From Haliclona indistincta (lineage: Eukaryota; Porifera; Demospongiae; Haplosclerida; Chalinidae): DNA of 64,000 nt. The notes under the pieces are model-generated. The model saw only the letters and a program-made list of their open reading frames with translations, was not told where the DNA came from and made no database searches. The position numbers were made by a program, and so were the translations under genes. Position 1 is the stretch's first letter; every line of letters begins with the position of its first letter. Positions 24,001 through 36,000 of the stretch are shown here, in pieces. The DNA is taken from assembly GCA_964017065.1 (NCBI GenBank), contig OZ024783.1, positions 9,561,367-9,625,366 of the forward strand, written 5' to 3'.

Positions 24001-27000
24001 TCACTATCTAATACTTATACAGACAGTGTAAAAGCTTGGGCTGCGGCAAATGATCACTTGAAAGCACATAGTAATTATATTGTTTAAGCGATTTAAAGCC
24101 CGCGGGCGAAGCGATGGTGCCCATGTTTAAGCGGGCCCATGGTATCGTTTCATATTGCCCATGGTATATGAGATATAACCACTGAGTAATCTGACAGTCG
24201 CCTGGCTACAATTACGATTATACACAGTAAAGTAAAAGTTGTTATGTGTAACTGGAGTGTAACTGGACTGTACCTGTGGGACCTTGTTCTCATGATGCTC
24301 GAGTAGAGGAAGCAGAGAAGAGAATAGACCACGAACAGCTTTGTAGTAAGCGACCGGTTCCACCTCACTCCATAACTTGTTCTTGAGCCCAGCACAGACC
24401 AAATTCAGCAGAGGCTGGGAACAAAAGTCAAACTCGCATTATATTCAAGTTTTAAAGATGTGTATGCATTGAGCGGATTTGAGAAAAGGGCGCTCCTGCA
24501 ATGTTTGAACGCACGCCTGTTTTCAAATGTCTGATACTCGGTCAAACATTACTGAAATTTAATGAAACTTTTTGTATAATAATATTTTGATCATTCTGCT
24601 TGCTGTATATTTTAGACCCATAGTACCAAATTTGGATGAATGGCAGCAAGTTGAAAACATGTGTGCGTTCAAAAAATACATGATTGAAGTGACCCCTTTT
24701 CTCAAATCCAGTCATGTTTGGATTGCTAACCGAGATCATTTTCACAGCAGGGTGCTGAAGAGCTTGCTCTACAGTCAGCACGTCAGCATTGCACAGCAAT
24801 CCCATGAGATGAACAACCAGTGAACAGTGATAGCCCTGCGCCTCCATTGATCCGCCAAGCAGAATACAGCGTTGATGATGCGTCGATGGCAGACTCTAGA
24901 AATTACAAAAGTTAATAAAAATTTCACTGAAATACAAAGATTGAGCCCCAATGGATGTCTATCCATTTTACTGGCATACAATTACATGTTACTAGACAAT
25001 AAGCCTTTCCCAATAACGAGCAATTCATTTTGCTGCTTCCACAACATAATCACTATCTCTTCGGGAGCACATGGACAGAAAGAGCATGCAACTACAGACC
25101 AATCGAGGGTGCCAGAATTAAATTCATACCATTCAGCTAAATTTTCCTACTTGGAAGTTTAGTGCTTGTGTGAAGTAATACATGTAGATCTGGGTTTGAG
25201 CACAAGACCAACACATTCTAGGCTGGTAGCAGAAATTTTTGCACATGACAACAAAGAATGCTACAAGCGCGTTGTTGGTGTCTAGTTTATAATGCACGAG
25301 CTGTTCATATGCTTCTGATCTCATGAATAAGAACACAGATAAAATATAAGTCCATGTAGCTAATAACAGTAGTAAAAATGTTATATAATTTGCTTACTAT
25401 AATGCAGACGTCAGTCTCAACAGGTTGTCGTAGTAACAGACCATGCTCTGCCAGTAGCTCCAGTAACACACACAACAAACCATCGACCACACCATCTCTG
25501 AAAACGAGCAAAAAGAAGTACACAAAGACAAAAATTCCAAATTCTTACTTAGATTCTGATGAAGTATCGCATTTTATCACTTTTCCACTCATTCGTGGAA
25601 GCAGTATGTCCTACACAAAATAAAAACACAAACCATTACACTTGCACACAACTTTCAAAACATACTGTATGGAGAATTGACAACTCTATTTTGTCCTTTG
25701 CTAAAGTAAGCGATAGGTAACAACAGCAGTGCTCACTGTGTCAAATGAAGACTCCATATAAACTCTCTCCACATGTGACCATATTTCATAGAATCCAGCA
25801 AGTGAACTCTTGTACTCAGCACTGAGCCATTGCTTTCTGTGATGGAGGGAGTGAGTGAGTGAGTGAGTGAGTGAGGGAGTGAGGGAGTGAGGGAGTGAGG
25901 GAGGGAAATGAAATGACTGAGTAGGCAAGCAAGCGAGTAGCTAAGTGATGAGAAAAAGTCGAACCTTTGCTGTACATTGCTTGGTAGAAGGTGGCTCAGT
26001 CTAGCGGCAGAGCAAGATGGTTGGATTAATCCCAGTAGAAGATGAGCAAGCAGGGCTACTGGAGGTCTACAAACAAAAGATGACATCAAGTCAAAATATT
26101 ATTTGTTACTAGTGGATGCAAAATTACTAAACACACCTATCAGATGTCCTCAGATTGGTTGCTAGTACGCCTAAGGCTCCACCTTGCTCTTCTTGTTGTG
26201 CTAGAGGTCTACCTGGCTTCGCTGTGGGGAGAAGAAAAAGAAGGAACAAGCAGCGAAGAGGATATGAAGTAGAGACAGGATGTGTGGTGTCGAGCAGTGA
26301 AGACCAGGTGAGGTGGAGCTGGTCTGGAGGGTTGTGGTAATGGAGGAGAGTGGATAGGAACAAGACAAGAGACCTGCAATGCAGAGAAACATAACTATGT
26401 GACTGCAGCACAGTGGACTTGCCTTTTGGGCAGACTAGCGGGCGAATGAAGCAATTTCCATGGCTCGGTGTCCACCTCTACCAATTTTTGCTGCAATGTG
26501 GATGGATGGATGGATGGATGGATGGATGGATGGATGGATGGATGGATGGATGGATGGATGGATGGATGGATGGATGGATGGATGGATGGATGGATGGATG
26601 GATGGAGGAAGGGAGGGAGGAGTGAGTGAGTGAGTGAGTGAGGGAGGGAGGGAGGGAGGGATGGATGGATGGATGTACGAGTGAATGTGTGTGTTGAGAG
26701 CTATGCAATGTGTGCTAGTAAGGAAGTGAGCAGAATATACCTCAACTAATGTTGCTAGTAAGCTATATCCCTCATCTTGTGCTGTCTGCATCTGAACAGT
26801 TCTGAACAAAAAACAACAAAACACAATATTATACATCATTATAATCAGGATATAAAATAATAATAAAACATTAAAGAACATCACACATAATACAAGCAAT
26901 AGTACCATACTACTACCATCAGTTGCTTACTTTACAACTGATGGTAGTAAATCATCAAACCATCACTCTTTCTGTATTTCAACTATGTCCGCAAACACTG

Positions 27001-30000
27001 GTTTTATCAAGACCATACTTGAAATTAAAAAAGTGTTTATGAAGTACGGACAAAGGCTATGATCGAAAGAGATTGACTTTTTTCACTGCATGTATTACGT
27101 CACGACTTGTTGCCATGGTATTCACATGATATATACTTAGGTACTAAGAAGAAACAAAACCCTAACCCAACACCCTAACAAAAACCTAACTGTTGGATAG
27201 ACAGCAAGAAGTAGAGAAAAACAACACCCAAAAAAAAAACGCCTATCATGAGTCGAACCTTGGCACTCCACTCTGGAACACACACCGCCTACCCACTAAG
27301 CTACCGAAACCTGTTGACCAACTTGTCTTGGAATGAGGGTTTATACAGTAGTAGTCTATAAACCCACGTGCGAGGGCATGTCACGTGCCTATTGTCTGTG
27401 ACATAATGCATCCGGACCTGGGATCGAGTGAAAGAAGTGTGTCCCATGTTCAAAAGCATAGCATGAGTATCTGTTGCAGTGTATGTCCTTCGTGAGACTA
27501 GGTATAAAGCATTCAGCCGGGATACACCAAAACCGAGCCATGAATGCTATTTTAGGATTGAATCTGTATCCCAACCAATCAGATCATAGATTTTAGTCCC
27601 ACAATAGAATCGACATAGGGTCTTCTATTTGAATGTAAAAGAACGTTTGTAGAGCTCGTAGCTTGAATTGTCATTGCTAATTATTCATCCACAACTCGTC
27701 CTCATGGATCGAGACAGCATCACCTTGATCACAACTGTTGATAGTATGCACACACTAATACCATCTCATTGGAATGGGAGCCTACGCCGTGTGTGGTATT
27801 GCAAAGAACAAACATGGAACAAAGAAGGACACAATAGAGCAAAGATCCATCGCCTGTGATAAAGTAAGCCTCCACATTGGCGTCATCAAATCTCTCACGG
27901 AGATCACCATCTCTTCCTTCCACGAGGATCTCCTTGAAGGTACTATACAGACCATGTGTGGAGATCTCAGAGAAGGTGGATGAAAAGGAGGAGGAGGAGG
28001 AAGATGATGAAGAGGAGGAGGAGGCTATCTGTAGCTGGCTGGACCAGGTTTAACCCTTTAAACACTAAATTATCTTGCTGAAATTTTAACCTCGTAAATG
28101 CTGACCACTTCTATCGTGAATATCTCGTGTGTCTTTTGTGCTACTGGTCTCAAATTTGCGTCCTTTTATGCCAGCGAGTAGCCGCAATTGCTCACACTCA
28201 AGTCGGTCGATATGCCCCTCCCACTTCGAAAGTGAAGCCGATAAAGTGCAGCGACCTCGTCAAATTTTGCTCAAAGTTAGTACTTTGGGGCTGGCTACTG
28301 AAAAGTACATGTAAATAGCAGTGGTTTTGGTCAATGTAAAATGTAGCCCAGATCATAGAGAATGCGCAAAAATGTGTATTCCGAGCACCCGAAGCCATAA
28401 AATGTCCAAATTTTCTTGGCAGCCATTTTGTTTTTCCTAAAATGTTGTGAAATTTGCACTGAAGCCATAGAAATGCCGAAGCCAATACGTTTAGCGCAGG
28501 GGGCGCGCCGAAAACCGGTCAATTTTTTGTGGTTATTTGTATTCTTCAATTTGGCTTAATTTTGGGATATTTCAGCACTTTTTCATTAAATTATGCTGTC
28601 TGAAGTATGTATGACGCAAAATTGCGTCATTAGGGCTTAAAGGGTTAATGAATTTTCGTCAAAATTTGAAAATCTGGCTATAAATGCTCCAAAAGCGTTG
28701 AAAATGTACTCTAAGTGTTCAAAATATCGTTTTGAGACAGTTTCTGTAAGAAATAGAGGGTGAAGGATTTCAAGGTGCTTAACCCTTTAAACACTAAATT
28801 ATCTTGCTGAAATTTTAACCTCGTAAATGCTGACCACTTCTATCGTGAATATCTCGTGTGTCTTTTGTGCTACTGGTCTCAAATTTGCGTCCTTTTACGC
28901 CAGCGAGTAGCCGCAATTGCTCACACTCAAGTCGGTCGATATGCCCCTCCCACTTCGAAAGTGAAGCCGATAAAGTGCAGCGACCTCGTCAAATTTTGCT
29001 CAAAGTTAGTACTTTGGGGCTGGCTACTGAAAAGTACATGTAAATAGCAGTGGTTTTGGTCAATGTAAAATGTAGCCCAGATCATAGAGAATGCGCAAAA
29101 ATGTGTATTCCGAGCACCCGAAGCCATAAAATGTCCAAATTTTCTTGGCAGCCATTTTGTTTTTCCTAAAATGTTGTGAAATTTGCACTGAAGCCATAGA
29201 AATGCCGAAGCCAATACGTTTAGCGCAGGGGGCGCGCCGAAAACCGGTCAATTTTTTGTGGTTATTTGTATTCTTCAATTTGGCTTAATTTTGGGATATT
29301 TTAGCACTTTTTCATTAAATTATGCTGTCTGAAGTATGTATGACGCAAAATTGCGTCATTAGGGCTTAAAGGGTTAACAAATATGGAGATCCAAATGATG
29401 AAATTTATTCGGACACTTAAAACATAAATTTTATTAATTTTTTGACAATAAAAGAAGTAACGAGTAAACGAGCAATACATGATTTCAAAGCAGAGAGTAA
29501 AGCTCATAGCTTGCTTTGTTCTTGATAATTATTCATCCACAACTCATACTCATGGATCTAGATAACATCACCTTGATCACAACTGTCGATAGCATGCACA
29601 GACTCATCATGGGATCTTTCATTCCAAACACTACGATTGCAACTAGGTTGATTACGATGTCTTGCAAAACAGTGTATAGTAGTCCAGCTGTTACTAAAAC
29701 ATTTAGCTTCAAGACCAATACCCAACAATGGGTACATGAACATCAGAATGGGAGCCTACGCCGTGCGTGGTATTGCAAAGAACAAACATGGAGCAAGAAG
29801 GATACAATAGACCAAAGAACCATCGACTGTAACGAAGTAAGCCTCCATGATCCTCTGATGGCACCTAATTGAGAGAACACCGTTTTAGTAGCAGCTGGAC
29901 TACTATACAATGTGTACCATGACATCGTAATCAACCTGGTTGCAGTTGTAGTTTTTTTGGAATGAAAGATCCCATGTAGTTGAAAGTGCTACTGTCATCT

Positions 30001-33000
30001 GATTTGTCAGTCACTTGTCGCTGTAACAACGATCACCATCTCTTCCTTCCACGAAGACCTCCTCGATCTCGGATGAGGAAGAAAAACCCGAAAAGGAGGA
30101 GGAGGAAGAGGAAGAAGAGGAGACCATCTGTAGCTGGCTGGACCAGGTTTAACAAAAATGGGGACCCAAATAATGAAATTTATTCAGACACTAAAAAATC
30201 TTTGAATTATTGCAAGTAAATAATTTATGGAATTAGTCCGCTACCATTTTAAGCAGAGTGACGTGCAGCTCGTTCTTGAGCCAGTAGATCTGCCAAGATC
30301 CCTTAGAGCGCTTCTTTGGTATGCAATGACAGCGTGGTGAAGTTCATGATATTCCATTTGCAAATGAATTTCTGAAGAACACACAAGTTCTGCGTGTTGT
30401 AGGAGGTCTCCACATGAAAAGAGGAAATTGTTGTGATGGAGTTGCTGATGGGTCGAATATCGATATAAATGCCCTACTACCAAAGCATCAGAGATCTCAG
30501 AAAAGAAAGGAATCTTAGTGACAATAATAATTAATTTCATCACAGTGAACTCATGAATTATTTTTAACAAATTATATCTAAGTAGAATATGTTGGAGGTC
30601 TCCACATGACTGGCGTTATAAGAGGAAACTGTCGTGGTGGAGTTGCCAAAGGGTCGAATATCGAGCTTTAAAAATGCTATTTTGAAGCATCGTACGACTC
30701 ATGAAAAATATGATGACAAACTCTTAAGTGACCGCTGATATAGCAAAAAACTTGGGGGTAAAATGACTTATGTTTGAAGTATTGAAGTATTCGGTTAAAG
30801 AGGACCATAGGAAAGACAAAAAGCCTTAGTACTGAGTTTCATTATTCACATATTCCTGTTGAATCATAAAACTGTTTATCCATCACATTTTCCTTTATCA
30901 AGTTGACCCCAGGTCAAGGTGAGATACTATATTACCCTCCCGTGATAGGAAACGGATCACGTGCGCCCATTACATTTGGTCGCAGACACACCACGTCCTG
31001 CGAATCACACCTTTCAATGTGTGAAATTTTTTTCGAGAGAGAAGAGCTCAAGGCAAGAGCAAGAAATTGTCAGGAATTCACGAACGGTGAGCAATCAACA
31101 ATGCTCCTGAGTGCTCAAACACGACTTGGAATTAACATGACAAGTAAATAACGGAAGAACAGTCAGTTACATGTAGAACCCAATTCAGTATTGACAATGA
31201 TAATTGCAAACAGACACCAGCTCCTGATTACGAAGAAGATATAGAAGTTGACGACAAGGAGGAGAACCAGTCAGATGAAGAAATGGACACTACATGATCA
31301 TGGCTGAAACCAACAAAATCAACTTATGTACAATCATTCAATGTTCACATTAATTTTAAAAGTTACTATTGCATGGATGTGTCTATTTTATTTTACTGCT
31401 TGACTGGTTACTATAAATATTTATAGAGAAGAAAGAGAGTGAAGGAATAGTGATTCCTTCACTATTCATGGTGTTAAATATACATACTGTTATGATCACA
31501 TTATTATTATCACTTCTTGCGTGATTGCATGGGCATAGACAGCTTGACCCCTGCATGTTCAGGAAAAGTAACATTATTCATGATGTAACAGACTGTGCCA
31601 GCAGTTATGATGATCTTTGCAACACATTCACTCTGCTGGTTATTCATGTACTATCTCTATCTTGTTAATGTTTTCCTTCAAATAACTGCGAAGATTGGTG
31701 AAGAATGGTGAAGACTACATGATCTCTGTAGTCAGTGAAATATATAGTCTGGCATCCTCATGGTGCGTGTACTTTGCCTTCAATTATTTTTGTGTTGATA
31801 ATGATGACTATGATCGATTACTGTGACAAGCTGATAAATCGTTTATGGAATTGTTCCGCCATCATTTTAAGCAGAGTGACGTACAGTCGTTTTTGAGCCA
31901 GTGGATCTGCCAAGATCCCTTAGAGCGTCCGTCCCATTGGTCATAGCACTCATGGGAGGTCCCATTGGTGCATCTCATTGACATACTGGTCCCAAGTGCC
32001 AATGGGAATGCACAGTATGTGTCTCTGTCACATACTGTATGAACAAGTGTCAATAATGTCTATAATAGTATTACTATAATATGTGTGTTAACACATAACA
32101 TTCTGTTAACACATATTTATTGGTTTCCTGGCAGTACTCTTGCCTTGTGGAAGTGTCTTTGACCAACCTTTGTTTGACCAAAGGAACCAAAATTGTTGTC
32201 ATTTTGATGTTGGACGTTTAGTCCCTTAAGTAAGGTGACCATGAACATCATGCACTTTTCACTCTTCAGGCACCTATTCTTCTCGCAAGTCAAGGCTCAG
32301 TTATACGATGGACATCGATGGACTTGTAATATGTAGTAGTAGTAATATGTGTCTGCTAATAGTAATTATAATAGACATAATATTATTATGTCTATTATAA
32401 TGTATGTCAGTCTGAACAAGTGAGTCTTGTGAGTTGTCTCGACGAGACAACTCGTCGAGACACATACTCGTATGCATACTCGTCGAGAGAACAGTTTTCT
32501 TGACGAGTATGCATCCCATTGGGATGAGCGTCCATCCCTTAGAGCGATGGACCAGGTCTCGCTTTAAAAGAGGAAATTGTTGTGGTGGAGTTGCTGAAGG
32601 GTCGAATATCGATATAAAAGCCCCATTACCAAAGCGCCAGAGATCTCAGAAAAGAAAGGAATCTTAGTGAAAATACAATTAATTTCATTCTTGTATCATA
32701 GTGAATTCATGAATTATTTTTAATAAACTATAATATCTAAGTAGAAGATAAGAGAATAGGCTGGACGAAGAAATTCTTGAAGTGACCAATGAAGGAGCCG
32801 TCACTGAATATTGATTTGGTCAATGTCTTCGGTTAGAACACCGGCTCTACAATATTTGTTTACCGTCAAGAACACAAAGAGCTTCAAAAATGCTATTGTG
32901 GATTTAAAGATATACTATTTGTCCTCTCCATCTGATGTTCTGCAAACAGGAACATATTATTCGGTTCTGCAAACAGAGCCGGATGTCTTCCCTTAGCTCA

Positions 33001-36000
33001 ACTACATCAATATAACAAATGAGATGCCTGTCGTCCAAGGTACTAGGGGACATAATGCAACAACCACTCATTTGCCGACAGTTGAAGCAACGTAAACTCA
33101 TGAAACTTATGATGACAAACTAAGTGACCGCTGACTCGCATCGATCTGGGTCGAGTGCAGACGCTTATGCGTCTGCACTCGACCCAGACTCAACAATCTC
33201 AAATCTCAACAATCTCAATCTCAACAATCTCAACAATCTCAATCCAACCCTGACTCAACAATCCAACTCGGGATCCAAGTGCGGACATGCCTTCTAATCA
33301 TCGCAGTAACTTTGAAACAACAATCTCAAAGAAATCCGAGCAATCAGAGCAGAAATCAGAGCAGCCAATGTGTTGTTATGTTCTTACACATGAGCTATAT
33401 GGAAAAAGTGGATAAGTAAGTAAGTGGATACTCATAGCTTAATAGCCAGCCCGGCACATCACTATCATCATTCTACGAACAAAACCACATCTAACTCTGA
33501 GTCTCAGTTATACAATACTACATCTCAAAAGGCTTCAATTGCATCATCATCAGATCAAACACAGCCTGATAGTAACAACTGGCTCTGTATAGGTCACTAT
33601 ATCCTTACGCACAATCAAAAGGATGACATAAAACATGGGCGTCAATTAAATGACAACCATGTCAGTGTGTAAATGTATCTACTTAAGCAAAGATTTTCTC
33701 ACATTCGGGTTTAAAGAACACATTACAACAATGACTTGACCCAGCCATTGAGCTTAACCGCAAAGAAGATGGTATGATGTTACAGATCATCCATATCAGG
33801 AGCCCATAAGAGGAAGGAGCGTTCAGCCATGATTTAGCCAAACGTAAACTCCGCCGCGCGCTGCGCATTATGATGAAGGATAGTGACGTAGTAGTTTAGC
33901 ACACGCCCAGCAAAGTAGTCAGAGTCGATAGAGTCTCTTGCAGCTTGCTTGCAGTTGCTTGGAGGGAACAAAATCATCTGGATAGGCTGTACGGTCGTCA
34001 TTGAATACTGTGTGTTCGATTGAGGCCATCTATTCAGCACGTGGATCGTGGGCGCGACCATTTCTACAAGCACAGAACGAGTGCCGTCCCGCTTACTTGA
34101 TTGTGCTGTTTACAAGTAACAAGCTCCTGTTGCTGCTGTCTTACGTGCAACATGGCCACAGCCTTCTCTGTATGCTGCTGGTAAAAAGCTGTTCATGACG
34201 TAAAAGCTGCCCATTGGCTGGTGGCCGCAGCAAAAAAACTTCCATATAGGGAAGTATATGGAAGTTTTTTGACGCGCAAGGCGACGGAGTTTACATTTGG
34301 CTATTACTACACGGGCGATTGGAGTTGAACGCTCCTTCCTCTTATGGGCTCCTGTCCATATACATGATAATCACTAGGTTGCAATACAAGAACAGAGTGA
34401 AGACGAAGTTTTGATGTTTTATAGTGCTTATACTGAGACCTTTGATCTCAACTCAAAACTAATTCATTCCGAGAAAAATAAACTTACAGTTAAACTTATG
34501 AACATCTTCAAACTTCTCTAGCCCTCGGTAATGATCCACTTCAGGAAGTTTACCTTGCCCCATACCTTGGGACCTGAGCTGTTATACAACGCCTATTCTG
34601 GCCGACTATTTAGACAATTTGACCAGCTACGACGGAGCGTCACACTCTCTGCCTGAACCCAAACAAATAGCAACAGACATCGCCAAATTCATGGTGTCTG
34701 CAGACAACAAACAGGCACGATGGTCTGCTTAGACCAAAATTAAGACTTTAAAAACGATATGACAAAGCTCACACAAGCAGCAATGGAGCCAGACGGCCAA
34801 ATGACAAAGACTGACAATCTTATCAGAGCACTTCAGTACACATCAAGAGAGCTCAGGTCCAAATACCTTAACATCAAGCCTTATCTGAGAACAAGACGAA
34901 CGCCACGTAATGCCATCACAGACACAATGACCTTCACTATACATAACTGCTATTGCAGAATGAAGGACGATGGAGAGAAACTGATAGAGTGTTCTAAATG
35001 TAACGAGTGGTATCATCACAGTTGCGTGAAGAAACGAGTAAAGAAAAAGGAAATTTGGTACTGTAATTACTATAAAGTTGACATTGACTCTTTCATTACT
35101 CATTGCACATGTATGTTCAACCTATCATTGTAATACAAAAAGAATTATGATTACGAGTTCTAGTAAGCTATTATACATTGTAGGAAATATATCCAAATAC
35201 GACAGATGGCTGAGGTATAAAAAGAGGGAAATTAGGCCATCCAAATACGACAGACAGCTGAGGTATAAAAAGAGGGAAATTAGGCCATCCAAATACGACA
35301 GACAGCTGAGGTATAAAAAGAGGGAAATTAGGCCATCCAAATACGACGGACGGCTGAGGTATAAAAAGAGGGAAATTAGGCCACTGCTGCATGCATAGTG
35401 GTATCATAGACTACAGCTGCTGTATAGTGAAGCTGTACAGTCTACGTGGCATATACGAGCATGACGTGAGAAAATAGACACCAAAAATCACTAGAAGACA
35501 CCCAGGTAGAAATCAGAAATCGCGATCACACAGCTCAACTGGCCAGGTGTCGGACTCCTCGCGTTCTCTGCTGCTTTCATGGATCCACCCCCGAGCTCCG
35601 CCCACAGAATTCATCCATGGACAGAATACAGAATCCATAGCAGAAAATGAAATACAAGCTGGAATACAGGAATGCATAGAATATAAGCCAGAATACGTGT
35701 GTTCCGGAATCCTGTACACCCAACTGGCCAGGTGACAGACCCCTCACTGCACCCGTGAACAAAGACCACACCAACTCCAAAAATTCAATTCTGGAAGAAA
35801 TTACGCTATTCTAGATTTCCATCTGCCATTTGGTGTGAACAGTGCACCTGCTACAGAGGTTTGCAGGTTGCTTGACCAACGCGCAAAATCCCAATCTCGA
35901 GAATGCGCGTACTAATAGTAGGCGTGGCTGTTTTTACTTCGCACATAGCTAGCAAGCCAAGCATGAAGCAAAATGTGAAGCCCTTGCCAGTTCGCCCGAA

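Larger units (their letters stand above)
17434..24273 (-). other. 6.8 kb ATM intron filled with mobile-element relics
   Basis: The flanking ATM exons (24274-24414 and 17359-17433) join in phase. Between them lie hAT-like, Ty3 and PIF/Harbinger relics, a tRNA-derived SINE and a 32-base minisatellite (separate entries). An acidic Ser/Asp-rich reading frame at about 17866-18084 is unrecognised. The rest (for example 20100-21200 and 23750-24270) shows nothing I can name. Confidence 0.75.
27660..30215. repeat. Diverged direct duplication around the MITE block (27660-28053 plus 29374-29415; 29510-30215)
   Basis: Copy 1 starts AATTATTCATCCACAACTCG at about 27679 and copy 2 starts the same way at about 29525. 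Shared blocks include ACCTTGATCACAACTG, GGGAGCCTACGCCGTG, TCTCTTCCTTCCACGA and TAGCTGGCTGGACCAGG. Copy 1 is split by the 1.3 kb MITE block at a TTAA that is empty in copy 2. Minus-strand frames in copy 2 are hydrophobic, but I recognise no protein. Confidence 0.8.

Noticed and set aside
26413..26908. His/Pro/Ser/Ile and Trp/Met/Asp repeat frames
   Set aside because: Artefacts of the GGAT microsatellite; a real 53-base ATM exon lies at one edge.
27155..27190. CCCTAACCC-like stretch as interstitial telomere repeat
   Set aside because: Only about three imperfect units; too short to distinguish from chance.
28127..29278. Paired frames of 60-95 codons repeated twice
   Set aside because: They lie inside the non-coding 591-base MITE copies; no similarity to a transposase.
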